Assembly: GCA_900316525.1 (NCBI GenBank)
Contig: ONDF01000024.1
Coordinates: forward strand, 1 to 64,000
Length of the DNA: 64,000 nucleotides
DNA from: an uncultured Bacteroidales bacterium
GTDB taxonomy: Bacteria; Bacteroidota; Bacteroidia; Bacteroidales; UBA932
Direction: 5' to 3'
Of the stretch, positions 44,417 to 51,864 are shown piece by piece. Positions within the stretch are counted from its first letter, which is position 1, and each line of letters starts with the position of its first letter. The position numbers were made by a program, and so were the translations under genes. Under the pieces are notes generated by a model. The model had not been told where the DNA came from, searched no databases, and saw nothing but the letters and a program-made list of their open reading frames with translations.

Positions 44417-45229
44417 ATGAAGAAGTTACTTTTCCTGGCGGCCCTGATGACTCTCGCCGCCTGCACCCAGAACAAGGCGCCGAAGGCGCTGGTTCTCTAC
44501 TATTCCCAGACGAACACGACGAAGGCCGTGGCCGAAGAGATCGCCGCCGCCCTCGGCGCGGACATCGAGGCCATCCTTCCCGTCGTCCCTTACGAGGGTG
44601 ACATCCCGGCCGTGGCCGCCCGCTGCGCGAAGGATGCCGCGGAAGGCAAGCTTCCCGAGCTCAAGCCCTTCACCGTCGATGTCAACGCCTACGACATCAT
44701 CTTCCTCGGCTATCCGATCTGGATGGGCACCTACGCCCCGCCCGTGGAGGCCGCGATCAGCGCGATGAACCTGGACGGCAAGAAGGTCGTCCCGTTCTGC
44801 ACCTTCGGCAGCGGCGGACTGGACACCAGCACGAACGACCTGAAGGCCAAGCTCCCGAACGCGGAGATCCTGCCGGGCTACGGCGTCCGCGCCGCCCGCA
44901 TCGACGCGGCCAAGGCCGAGGTCGATTACTTCCTGAAGTCCAACGGCTTCCTCGCGGGTGACGTCACTCCCCTGCCGGCGTTCTCCGAGCCGAAACCGGC
45001 CGACGAGGCGGCCGCCGCGATCTTCGACGCCGCCGTGGGCAGCTACCCGATGATCCACGCCGCGGCGACCGAGGTGGCCAGCCGTGAAGTCCCTGGCGGC
45101 ATCGAGTATCTCTTCACCGCCAAGGACCTCCCGAGAGATCCCGCCATGGAGATGCCGGACCACTTCATCAAGGTCTACGTCCTCGCGGAAGACGGCAAGG
45201 AGCCGGTCTTCACGCAGGTTCTCAGATAA
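44417..45229 (+). CDS. flavodoxin-like lipoprotein
   Basis: 270 aa. Lipobox TLAAC (Cys16) and then a flavodoxin fold: LVLYYSQTNTTKAVAEEI is the FMN phosphate loop, IIFLGYPIWMGTYAPPVEA the second flavin loop, and FCTFGSGGLDTS the third. The last ~80 residues are an extra domain of no known role. Long-chain-flavodoxin relatives in Bacteroidetes are often lipoproteins; this one would act in the periplasm as an electron carrier or FMN-dependent reductase (inference). Convergent with the VKOR gene. Confidence 0.8.
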   Translation: MKKLLFLAALMTLAACTQNKAPKALVLYYSQTNTTKAVAEEIAAALGADIEAILPVVPYEGDIPAVAARCAKDAAEGKLPELKPFTVDVNAYDIIFLGYPIWMGTYAPPVEAAISAMNLDGKKVVPFCTFGSGGLDTSTNDLKAKLPNAEILPGYGVRAARIDAAKAEVDYFLKSNGFLAGDVTPLPAFSEPKPADEAAAAIFDAAVGSYPMIHAAATEVASREVPGGIEYLFTAKDLPRDPAMEMPDHFIKVYVLAEDGKEPVFTQVLR

Positions 45230-45244
45230 TCAGCTGATTGATTT

Positions 45245-46423
45245 TCAGAGTGACAGGCGGATGAGCTCCAGCAGCTCGTCCGCCTGGTCCGTTTCAGGGA
45301 CCAGCCAGTTCTGCCCGTGGATGAGACGCGGCACGCCGCTCTTCTCCGCATTGGACGTGCGGCCGAAGAGTTCCTCCACCTTGCGCAGGTATGCGTCGAT
45401 GCGGGGGTCCTGCACGGCGGCCTGAAATCCGTCGCCGAGGATTGCCCGGGCGCGGGCTTCGGCGTCGGCCGGCGTGGGCCCTGAGCTGGTTGCTGAGCCT
45501 GTCGAAGCAGTCGAAGGGCCGCCGCCCAGCAGATAATCCCAATAGGCCTCATAGGCGTCCGGACGTGCAAACCAGATCGCGAGCGCATCGCGCGTAAGCG
45601 CGCAGGAGCCCGCGAAGCGGTCCACGCCCGCAGCCGGGATGTACGGATTGCAGGCGCTGCTCAGCGGGACCGGGCACAGGCGGATGCGGTACTGCCCGCC
45701 CGCCTTTTCCAACAGGTCCGGCAGGACCCGGTGCAGGCGGCGGCAGTGGATGCACTGAAAATCGAAGAGGAGGGTAAGCTCGTCAGGGGCATCCTGCGGC
45801 CCCAGAACGGGGATTTCCCCGTCCACGAACGACGGAAGCGCGGCTTCCGTCCGACCGGTATCGTACGCAGCCTCCGGCAGCGTGCAGGCCTGGACGAAAG
45901 CGAATAGGGCGGCCGCCGCGAGGCCGGCGGCGAACCAGGAACAGTTCCTGAGCCTGTCGAAGGACCGTTCCGGCCGGCCTTTCGACGAGCTCAAGGACCG
46001 ACCGATGACAAGCACGGCGAGCGCGCATCCCAGCAGATGCAGCAGCGTGCAGTACTTGCAGAAGGCATGGAGGACGAAGAGCTGCAGGTAGCAGAACCAG
46101 AGGGCCGCGCCGACAATCGCGCCGCCGAGGACAAGCATCATCGGCCAGAGCAGACGGTCCAGGGAGCGGTCCTCCGCCGTCTCCCCGCCCAGGAAAACGA
46201 GGCAGAGCGCCAGCAGGAGATAGGCCACGGCGGCGGGCAGGCTGACGGGGACGCCCCCGAGCACATAGGCCCAGGGGCTCCCCATCACGCTGTCACACCC
46301 GCTGCCCGCGCCGCAGCCCGCCATCCGCGCGCCGGTCAGGGAATGGAAGAGCATCCACCCGGCGAGCGCGAGGCAGGCGGCGCAAAGGAGCAGCGCCACG
46401 GTCTTGAACCTGCGGAGCGTCAT
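45245..46423 (-). CDS. VKOR-DsbA fusion: vitamin K epoxide reductase-like domain with thioredoxin domain
   Basis: 392 aa from the ATG at 46421-46423, 2 bases after the stop of the GH54 gene. The membrane VKOR part has loop cysteines Cys37 and Cys43 (AGCGAGSGCDSVMGSPWAYV), a Ser of the quinone site, and the active CKYC (Cys122, Cys125). The thioredoxin/DsbA-like part has CIHC (Cys224, Cys227). Such fusions oxidise thiols of exported proteins and pass electrons to quinone. Two dispersed palindromic repeats are translated inside it: SLSSSKGRPERSFDRLRN (about 143-160) and GPSTASTGSATSSG (about 302-315). Longer upstream frames overlap the GH54 gene. Confidence 0.88.
   Translation of the reverse strand: MTLRRFKTVALLLCAACLALAGWMLFHSLTGARMAGCGAGSGCDSVMGSPWAYVLGGVPVSLPAAVAYLLLALCLVFLGGETAEDRSLDRLLWPMMLVLGGAIVGAALWFCYLQLFVLHAFCKYCTLLHLLGCALAVLVIGRSLSSSKGRPERSFDRLRNCSWFAAGLAAAALFAFVQACTLPEAAYDTGRTEAALPSFVDGEIPVLGPQDAPDELTLLFDFQCIHCRRLHRVLPDLLEKAGGQYRIRLCPVPLSSACNPYIPAAGVDRFAGSCALTRDALAIWFARPDAYEAYWDYLLGGGPSTASTGSATSSGPTPADAEARARAILGDGFQAAVQDPRIDAYLRKVEELFGRTSNAEKSGVPRLIHGQNWLVPETDQADELLELIRLSL
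45479..45520 (-). repeat. dispersed repeat (CCTGAGCCTGTCGAAGG type) inside the VKOR-DsbA gene
   Basis: CCCTGAGC, TGAGCCTGTCGAAG and CGAAGGG occur as direct and inverted parts of the unit. It is read in frame as GPSTASTGSATSSG, between helices of the DsbA-like domain. Confidence 0.7.
45944..46000 (-). repeat. dispersed palindrome (CCTGAGCCTGTCGAAGG type) inside the VKOR-DsbA gene
   Basis: CCTGAGCCTGTCGAAGG (45948-45964) and CCTTTCGACGAGCTCAAGG (45978-45996) form inverted arms around a GC-rich core. Translated in frame between the VKOR membrane part and the next helix. Confidence 0.75.
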
Positions 46424-46425
46424 CG

Positions 46426-49400
46426 TCAATACTTGTTCGCGGCGCCCGGCGTGGGCTGCGCGGATGCGACGGCAGCGCCGGCCGGATAAGCGGCCTGCAG
46501 CGGCGCGGAGAGCGTCACGCCCGAACCGCAGACATCCTCGCCGACGCCATGGGCCTTGCGAAGCGGCGCCGCAAGAACCAGTTTGTGGACCTGCTGATCG
46601 CGGGGGACCCACCAGCCACGCGGGAAGAAGACTTCGGAGACGACCGCTTTCTCGCCGCCCACCAGCACCTCCTGACCCGGCGTAAAGTTCATCGCCGACG
46701 CGACGACGAGCGTCTTCGTGCCGAAGCCGGCCGGGAACTGGAGGGTCGTCGCTCCGGGCGTGCCGACTTTCGCCACGGTCAGGACCTCGGCATTGCCCAC
46801 GACGATCGGGCCGCCCTCCACAAAGCCCTCCACGGAGGTCACCTTGAGGTTGGTCGCGCCGGCCCCGGCCGCCAGGGCGAGGTTCTGCGCCTGCTGCACG
46901 CGGAAGTCGAACTTATTGTCATCCAGGTCGTTGCCATCAGGGTAACGGCCCGCGCTGAGGGAAGCGACGGCCGGAGCGGGACCGGCGCCGAAACCGAAGC
47001 CGCGGCGGGCCGGGTACGGGGCCCGGACGAAGTTGCCGTCCTGCTCCAGACCGGAATCGGCCTGGTAGCCTTCCGCCAGATAGGGATCCACGACCAGGCC
47101 GTAGTTGAGCGCGTCGGCGACGTTGCCCTTCGCGTCCCGGAGCGTGATGTTGCCGGCGCTCTGGGAGAGGGCGGGACCGCCGAACAGGAGGTCCGCCTTG
47201 CCCGGGAAGCCGGCGGTACCGGCCACGACGGGCTCATTGATGGCATGGGCCGACTTGAGCGGCTGCTCCAGTTCCAGGGAGAAGCACAGCGCCAGGACCG
47301 GCTCGTTGCTGTAGTGCGCGAACTTGGTGGCGGGCTCGAACGTGATGCCCGTTCCGTTCACGCTGTACGGCATATTGGAAGCGTGGGCGAACTGCAGCGG
47401 TTCGGCGATGTCCAGGCCCGTGCCCGGATCCTCGTCCTCGCGCAGCGGGCCATTCAGCGTATTGCGCGCGGAAGGCGTACCCACGGCCGTCACCGTCACG
47501 GTCTCGATGCCATGGCCCTCGCTGTCGATATCCAGGCGGATGCGGTCGCCGACGGAGATATTGGCCGTCGAGGAGACCTTGATGTTGGTGTCGCCGGGTT
47601 TCGCGTCCATGGACAGATACCCCTGCGTGCCGGGCTTGCCCACCTCCGTGACCGTCACGACCTCATACTTCTCGAGGACGCGGGAGACGGCGGGACGGTC
47701 CGTACCGTAGCCGATGGCCATCTTCTGGCCCACCTGGAAGTGCGCGGTGGACGTGACCGGGATGTTGGTCGATCCGGCCGGGAATTCGATGCCATGGCCG
47801 CCCGGGAGCGGCTGCCACACCGTGGTGGGCGCGCCGGCCGGCTGGAAGCCGCGGCCGAACGGATTGCGGCCCGGAGCGGCCGGGGCCGGCTCGGGAGCGT
47901 TCACCGCCTTGACGGTGTACTTTTCCTTGCCCAGGACGATTTCATCGCCGGGCTTGATGCCCTCGACGCTGCGGACATAGAGGACGTCATCGCCCTTCGC
48001 GGCGTCCACGGCCAGGCCGGAGCCGGCCATGCCCAGGACGTAGAAGGCCTTCGGGGCGAGTTTGGTGCCGGACGGGACCGTGATGTCGGAGAAGGCCGGG
48101 ACGTTCGCCGCGTGCTGGCGGACGGTCCAGCCGGAGAGGTTCACTTCCTCATCCCCGGCGTTGTACAGTTCGATGAAGCCGTCGGTGACGCTGAACTCGT
48201 TGATTTTCACCGCGTCCGTGGAGCGGACCTTGAGGCGGGCGCGCTCCCGGGCGGCGGCGCCGTCCCAAGAGGCGACGGCCTCCAGGTCACCGTTGAAGGA
48301 CGCGGAGCCGGCCTGGACGTCGAACTCGGCGACCACCGCCTGGCCGGGCGCCACGGCATAGTTGACCGCCAGCTGCTTATTGCCATCGACGGAAGCCTTC
48401 CAGCCCTTAGGCAGGTTCATCGACAGGGTAAGCCCCTCGACCGGCGCGTCGGTCGTATTGACGAAGCGGACCACGGTCTTGGCGGAACCGCCGGGAACGA
48501 AGGTCTGCACGTTCGACGGACGATTGTCCTTCAGGGACGGGAAAACCTCGAGGGTCGCCACCCGGTAGCGGGCCGCGACCACATTGGCCTGGACGGCCTG
48601 GTTCAGTTCCTCCGTCGGGAAGGTGCCCGCGGCGGTCATCGCGGCCTCGTAGAAGGTGCCCGCGGAGCCGTTGCTGTTGTCGCCGCCGTTGCCCAGCAGG
48701 ATCGCGCCCTGCTTGCGCATGGGATCATAGCTGCTGCGGTCATTCCGGATGCGGCCGCCGTCGTAGTACACCTTCAGCGGGCCTTCCTGGGCGTTTCCGC
48801 CCATGGAGCGCCAGTGGTGCGGCTCGCCGTCGGCGGTCGCGGTGACAAAGCGCCAGGTGATGGACTCGAGACCTTCGCAGAACTTGTCGTTCGGGTCGTC
48901 ATTGACACAACCCACCAGGTTGTTCTCCTGGTCGGTCATGATCCACGGACCCGGTTCCTCGCCATGGTACCATGCCGGCTGGTTGCCGAAGTAGGTCGTT
49001 TCCATGGTGCCGTCGCCGTCGTCGCGGCTGTCGGTCTCGGCGTTACCGTAGTCGAAGCAGCAGCCGGAATTGTAGTGGTGGCCGCTGATCACCCAGTACT
49101 GGCCCTCGGCCTGGTCATCGACCGCCGTGCCGACAGGATCGTTCAGGCGCATGCCCATGCCCGGAGCGATGAACAGGCCGTACACCTTGTGGCCCATCAC
49201 GTTCACGGGCGCCCAGTCGGCCACGGGAACGTTGTTGTAACCGCCCATCGCAGGGCCGCTGAAGCCGCCGCGCGGGGCCTGGTACAGATGGTTCCCCTTG
49301 CCGGACTGGTCATACAGGACCGTGATCCAGCAGTATGTGTCCTTGCAGAAGGCGTCCTGCGCCTCGGCGTCGGCGTAGCCGCCCGGATCGTCGGCGGTGG

Positions 49401-49653
49401 CGCGGACCACGCCGATATCCAGGGTCTTGCCGTCCGACTCGCGCATCACCTGATACAGCGGTCCGTCATAGGCCGCATACAGGGCGCGGGTGGTACTGTG
49501 CGCCGCCACGCAGGGGGCGCCGCCCCGCTCGTACACGTCGCAAGGGCCCTCGGGGCGCGGAAGCGCCGCCCGGTGGTCCGAGAGGTTCCTGCACGCGATT
49601 GCCGCCCCGGCCAGCACCAGGCACACGGCAACGCCGAACATCAGTTTCTTCAT
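46426..49653 (-). CDS. GH54 alpha-L-arabinofuranosidase with NEW3, lamin-tail and tandem repeat domains
   Basis: 1075 aa, exported (hydrophobic N-terminus with possible lipobox ending at Cys21). Residues 36-365 match fungal AbfB catalytic domains: CDVYERGGAPC, STTRALYAAYDGPLYQV, FCKDTYCWITVLYDQSGKGN, CCFDYGNAET. The nucleophile is Glu243 in MTDQENNL, the acid/base Asp325 in GGDNSNG. Cysteine pairs 38/48, 103/108 and 198/199 fall where the fungal disulfides are; 249/259 is extra. Then a NEW3-like domain (about 380-485), a lamin-tail domain (about 488-560, INEFSVTDGFIELYNAG) and at least four copies of a beta repeat with xxNIxVxSxxxFxxGxxI. It would release arabinose from arabinan or arabinoxylan. 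Confidence 0.88.
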   Translation of the reverse strand: MKKLMFGVAVCLVLAGAAIACRNLSDHRAALPRPEGPCDVYERGGAPCVAAHSTTRALYAAYDGPLYQVMRESDGKTLDIGVVRATADDPGGYADAEAQDAFCKDTYCWITVLYDQSGKGNHLYQAPRGGFSGPAMGGYNNVPVADWAPVNVMGHKVYGLFIAPGMGMRLNDPVGTAVDDQAEGQYWVISGHHYNSGCCFDYGNAETDSRDDGDGTMETTYFGNQPAWYHGEEPGPWIMTDQENNLVGCVNDDPNDKFCEGLESITWRFVTATADGEPHHWRSMGGNAQEGPLKVYYDGGRIRNDRSSYDPMRKQGAILLGNGGDNSNGSAGTFYEAAMTAAGTFPTEELNQAVQANVVAARYRVATLEVFPSLKDNRPSNVQTFVPGGSAKTVVRFVNTTDAPVEGLTLSMNLPKGWKASVDGNKQLAVNYAVAPGQAVVAEFDVQAGSASFNGDLEAVASWDGAAARERARLKVRSTDAVKINEFSVTDGFIELYNAGDEEVNLSGWTVRQHAANVPAFSDITVPSGTKLAPKAFYVLGMAGSGLAVDAAKGDDVLYVRSVEGIKPGDEIVLGKEKYTVKAVNAPEPAPAAPGRNPFGRGFQPAGAPTTVWQPLPGGHGIEFPAGSTNIPVTSTAHFQVGQKMAIGYGTDRPAVSRVLEKYEVVTVTEVGKPGTQGYLSMDAKPGDTNIKVSSTANISVGDRIRLDIDSEGHGIETVTVTAVGTPSARNTLNGPLREDEDPGTGLDIAEPLQFAHASNMPYSVNGTGITFEPATKFAHYSNEPVLALCFSLELEQPLKSAHAINEPVVAGTAGFPGKADLLFGGPALSQSAGNITLRDAKGNVADALNYGLVVDPYLAEGYQADSGLEQDGNFVRAPYPARRGFGFGAGPAPAVASLSAGRYPDGNDLDDNKFDFRVQQAQNLALAAGAGATNLKVTSVEGFVEGGPIVVGNAEVLTVAKVGTPGATTLQFPAGFGTKTLVVASAMNFTPGQEVLVGGEKAVVSEVFFPRGWWVPRDQQVHKLVLAAPLRKAHGVGEDVCGSGVTLSAPLQAAYPAGAAVASAQPTPGAANKY

Positions 49654-49689
49654 GATCTATAAGGGTTTGGTTATTTGCGCAATTCCTAA

Positions 49690-49697
49690 CAAATATA
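49690..49697 (-). promoter_or_regulatory. -7 box for the GH54/VKOR-DsbA operon
   Basis: Minus strand TATATTTG, 36 bases before the GH54 ATG. No other promoter is seen before the VKOR gene, so both genes probably share it. Confidence 0.65.
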
Positions 49698-49855
49698 GCG
49701 AAAAAGCGGGGAAAAGAGGACAAGAAACATGTTTCTTTGAAACAACCGGAAAGATTTCGCCACATTTTAACGAATCTTGTCCCCGTTCCCGGCCCGGCGG
49801 GTTATTTTCGCTCCCGGCCGGGCACGGTGTCCGGCCGGAAAAAAAATGCAAGGCT

Positions 49856-50971
49856 ATGCGACTCAAAAGACTGTGGGCGCTCCTGCCGCTGGTGGCGGCG
49901 CTGGGCGCGTGTGACGACTTCGGGCTCCGGTCCGGAGGGCAAGGGGAACTGCGGTGGATCATCGGCGACAGCGGGTCCGGAACCCGGGCGGCGGCGGAGA
50001 TCCCGGACACGAACGACTTCATCCTGAAGGTGTCCGACGCGGGCGGAAAAATCCTGTACGAAGGGGCTTACGGCGATTCGCCGGAATCCCTGCTGGTGGA
50101 CGCGGGCAGCTACACGGTGGCCGTCCATTCCATCGAATTCACGGCGCCGGGCTTCTCCCGACCGGTGTACGGCGACGAGCAGGTGGTCGTCGTGAAGGCC
50201 GGGGCGACCGTGACGGTCCGGCTCGACTGCGTCCTGGAGAACGCCGGCGTGCGCCTCCAGGTCGCGCCGGACTTCCTCACTTCCTACCCCGACGGGGTGC
50301 TCTTCCTCAAATCAGGGGACACCCGGCTGATGTACGGCTATTCGGAAAAGCGGATCGCCTATTTCAAGCCCGGGCCCATCTCCCTCGTCCTGAACAACCG
50401 GGGCGCGGACGAAATCCTCCTCACCCGGACGCTCGACGCCCGGACCATCCTCACCCTGAGCATCTCCGCCCCGCACGGCGGCGCGGCGGCCGCCAGCTCC
50501 ATCACCGTCGCCGTGGACACGGCCAAGGTCTGGAACCACGAATCCTACGTCATCGGCGGGGGCGGTTCCGGGAGCGGCTCGGGGAGCGGCGGCGGCTCCG
50601 GCGGCGACGATGACCCCGGGAGCGAGCTCGACAACGCCTACTCCGTCTCGCAGGCCTCCGACCATGTGGGCGAGGACGGCGTCTGGGTGTTCGGCTACAT
50701 CGTCGGCGGAGACCTTTCCACCGCCGGGACGACCGTGAAAACCTCCAAGCTCACGAAAGCGACCCACCTCGCCATCGCCGCCCGCTCCACGGTGACGGCC
50801 AAGGCCTCCTGTGTCGCCGTCGAACTCCCGAAGGGAGCCGTCCGCGACGCCCTCAACCTCGTGGACCATCCCGACCTCATCGGCTCGCGCGTCTACCTCA
50901 AAGGCAGCATCGTCGCCTCCTACTTCGGCACCACCGGCCTCAAGTCCGTCTCCGACTATGTCCTGAAATAG
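49856..50971 (+). CDS. DUF4493/DUF6359-type lipoprotein
   Basis: 371 aa from the ATG at 49856 (MRLKRLWALLPLVAALGAC; lipidated Cys19). Residues ~30-225 follow the DUF4493 pattern (NDFILKVSDAGGKILYEG, LLVDAGSYTVAVHS). A Gly/Ser linker (about 234-252, then three Asp) leads to a C-terminal OB-fold-like domain (YSVSQASDHVGEDGVWVFGY), as in DUF6359. Both families are surface or envelope proteins of Bacteroidetes with unknown function. Divergent from the GH54 gene. Earlier ATGs in the frame lack a signal peptide. Confidence 0.75.
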   Translation: MRLKRLWALLPLVAALGACDDFGLRSGGQGELRWIIGDSGSGTRAAAEIPDTNDFILKVSDAGGKILYEGAYGDSPESLLVDAGSYTVAVHSIEFTAPGFSRPVYGDEQVVVVKAGATVTVRLDCVLENAGVRLQVAPDFLTSYPDGVLFLKSGDTRLMYGYSEKRIAYFKPGPISLVLNNRGADEILLTRTLDARTILTLSISAPHGGAAAASSITVAVDTAKVWNHESYVIGGGGSGSGSGSGGGSGGDDDPGSELDNAYSVSQASDHVGEDGVWVFGYIVGGDLSTAGTTVKTSKLTKATHLAIAARSTVTAKASCVAVELPKGAVRDALNLVDHPDLIGSRVYLKGSIVASYFGTTGLKSVSDYVLK

Positions 50972-51014
50972 GAACTAAATTTCTATTTTTCTTGGTAAAT
51001 TATAGAATTATAGT

Positions 51015-51022
51015 TACTTTTG
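51015..51022 (+). promoter_or_regulatory. -7 box upstream of the HicA remnant/HicB gene
   Basis: TACTTTTG with TTGG at 50992-50995 as a possible -33 element. The box lies inside the reading frame of the HicA remnant, so transcription would start within it. Confidence 0.5.
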
Positions 51023-51024
51023 TA

Positions 51025-51138
51025 CGGAGATATGAAAAAGAAGGTGCACGAAGGCCGATCACAATCGTCGGGAAAGCCAGTGATGACATATGGGCAAATG
51101 CGTTGAATTCCATCCTGCGGCAAGCAGGGCTGAAATAA
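51025..51138 (+). pseudogene. HicA toxin remnant (C-terminal part only)
   Basis: The frame ending at TAA 51136-51138 reads EGARRPITIVGKASDDIWAN and then ALNSILRQAGLK, the end of a HicA-type mRNA interferase. No start codon ATG occurs in this frame, and the N-terminus with the catalytic His region (GSHxxY-like) is absent; the frame runs back into the promoter. 11 bases before the HicB gene, the usual toxin-antitoxin order. I take it as a decayed toxin gene. Confidence 0.6.
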
Positions 51139-51149
51139 AGACAAAAGAT

Positions 51150-51557
51150 ATGAGACATCAACTGACTGGCATCATCGAATGCACGGAGAATAACTATTGC
51201 GCCTACGTGAATGAGGTGGACGGTGTGGCGGCTACCGGGACGACCATCACGGAAATCAAGGAGAAGCTGACCGAGGCCATCGAGGACTTGATCGGGACCT
51301 GTGAAGAAATGGGCCATGAAATCCCCGAAATGCTGAAGGGCGGATACACGATCGAATTCAAAATGGATGTCAAGAGCCTCCTTTCGGTCTACTATGGGAT
51401 CTTCACGAAATCGGCGCTGGAGCGCCTGACCGGTATCAACCAGAAACAACTCTGGCACTATGCGAACGGTCTGACGAAGCCCAGAAAAGCCCAAAAAGAG
51501 AAGATTGAATCGGCCCTGCACCGCCTCGGAAACGAACTGCTCGCCATCCACCTGTAA
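51150..51557 (+). CDS. hicB: HicB-like antitoxin with C-terminal HTH domain
   Basis: 135 aa from the ATG at 51150. N-terminal half is a partly degraded RNase H-like HicB fold (GIIECTENNYCAYVNEVDGV, ATGTTITEIKEKLTEAIEDL); the C-terminal half has an XRE-type helix-turn-helix (LERLTGINQKQLWHYANGL). It would bind a HicA toxin and its own promoter. Its partner here is only a remnant, so the antitoxin may be kept as a regulator or may answer a toxin made elsewhere. An upstream ATG at 51090 lies in the toxin remnant. Confidence 0.75.
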   Translation: MRHQLTGIIECTENNYCAYVNEVDGVAATGTTITEIKEKLTEAIEDLIGTCEEMGHEIPEMLKGGYTIEFKMDVKSLLSVYYGIFTKSALERLTGINQKQLWHYANGLTKPRKAQKEKIESALHRLGNELLAIHL

Positions 51558-51601
51558 CCTTTGGGCACTTCGTAATCTTGGAGCGGAGCGACGGAGGGGG
51601 T

Positions 51602-51661
51602 CCGGGGGTCTTCCCCCGGTTGGATTAAAAAGAAAAAGTCTGGCCGAAAGCCAGACTTTTT
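51602..51661 (+). terminator. two hairpins after hicB, the second a terminator
   Basis: CCGGGGG-TC-TTCCCCCGG (51602-51619) is followed by AGTCTGGC-CGAAA-GCCAGACT (51637-51657) with A-run before and T-run after. The second can end transcripts from both sides and lies next to the 3' end of tRNA-Gly. Confidence 0.7.
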
Positions 51662-51664
51662 CAG

Positions 51665-51737
51665 AGCGGAATACGAGGCTCGAACTCGCGACCTTCGGCT
51701 TGGGAAGCCAACGCTCTACCAACTGAGCTAATTCCGC
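51665..51737 (-). tRNA. tRNA-Gly (anticodon CCC)
   Basis: On the minus strand acceptor GCGGAAT pairs with ATTCCGC, D arm GCTC/GAGC, anticodon stem TTGGC/GCCGA with loop TTCCCAA (anticodon CCC), T arm GCGAG-TTCGAGC-CTCGT (one mismatch allowed). 73 bases with discriminator T; CCA not encoded. Confidence 0.93.
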
Positions 51738-51837
51738 GTGGGATGACAAAGGTACGGATAGTTTCCGAGAAAACCAAGGGTGTCCGGCTCCTTGTTAAGA
51801 TTTGAAAGCACATCTTGACTTTTCAATAATGATTCAT

Positions 51838-51845
51838 TATCTTTG
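51838..51845 (+). promoter_or_regulatory. -7 box for the glutamine synthetase gene
   Basis: TATCTTTG with TTGAC at 51816-51820 as -33 region, 20 bases before the first ATG. Confidence 0.7.
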
Positions 51846-51864
51846 TACACGACTAAACGCATAA

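Noticed and set aside
46426..49653. Phage tail or adhesin origin for the repeated C-terminal half of the GH54 protein
   Set aside because: The repeats alone could suggest this, but the N-terminal catalytic domain has both GH54 catalytic residues and a signal sequence, and no phage genes are near.
51000..51749. A minus-strand frame of 249 codons with a VERWLPKPKVASSSLVFRS-like start
   Set aside because: This is the translated shadow of tRNA-Gly and the antisense of hicB.
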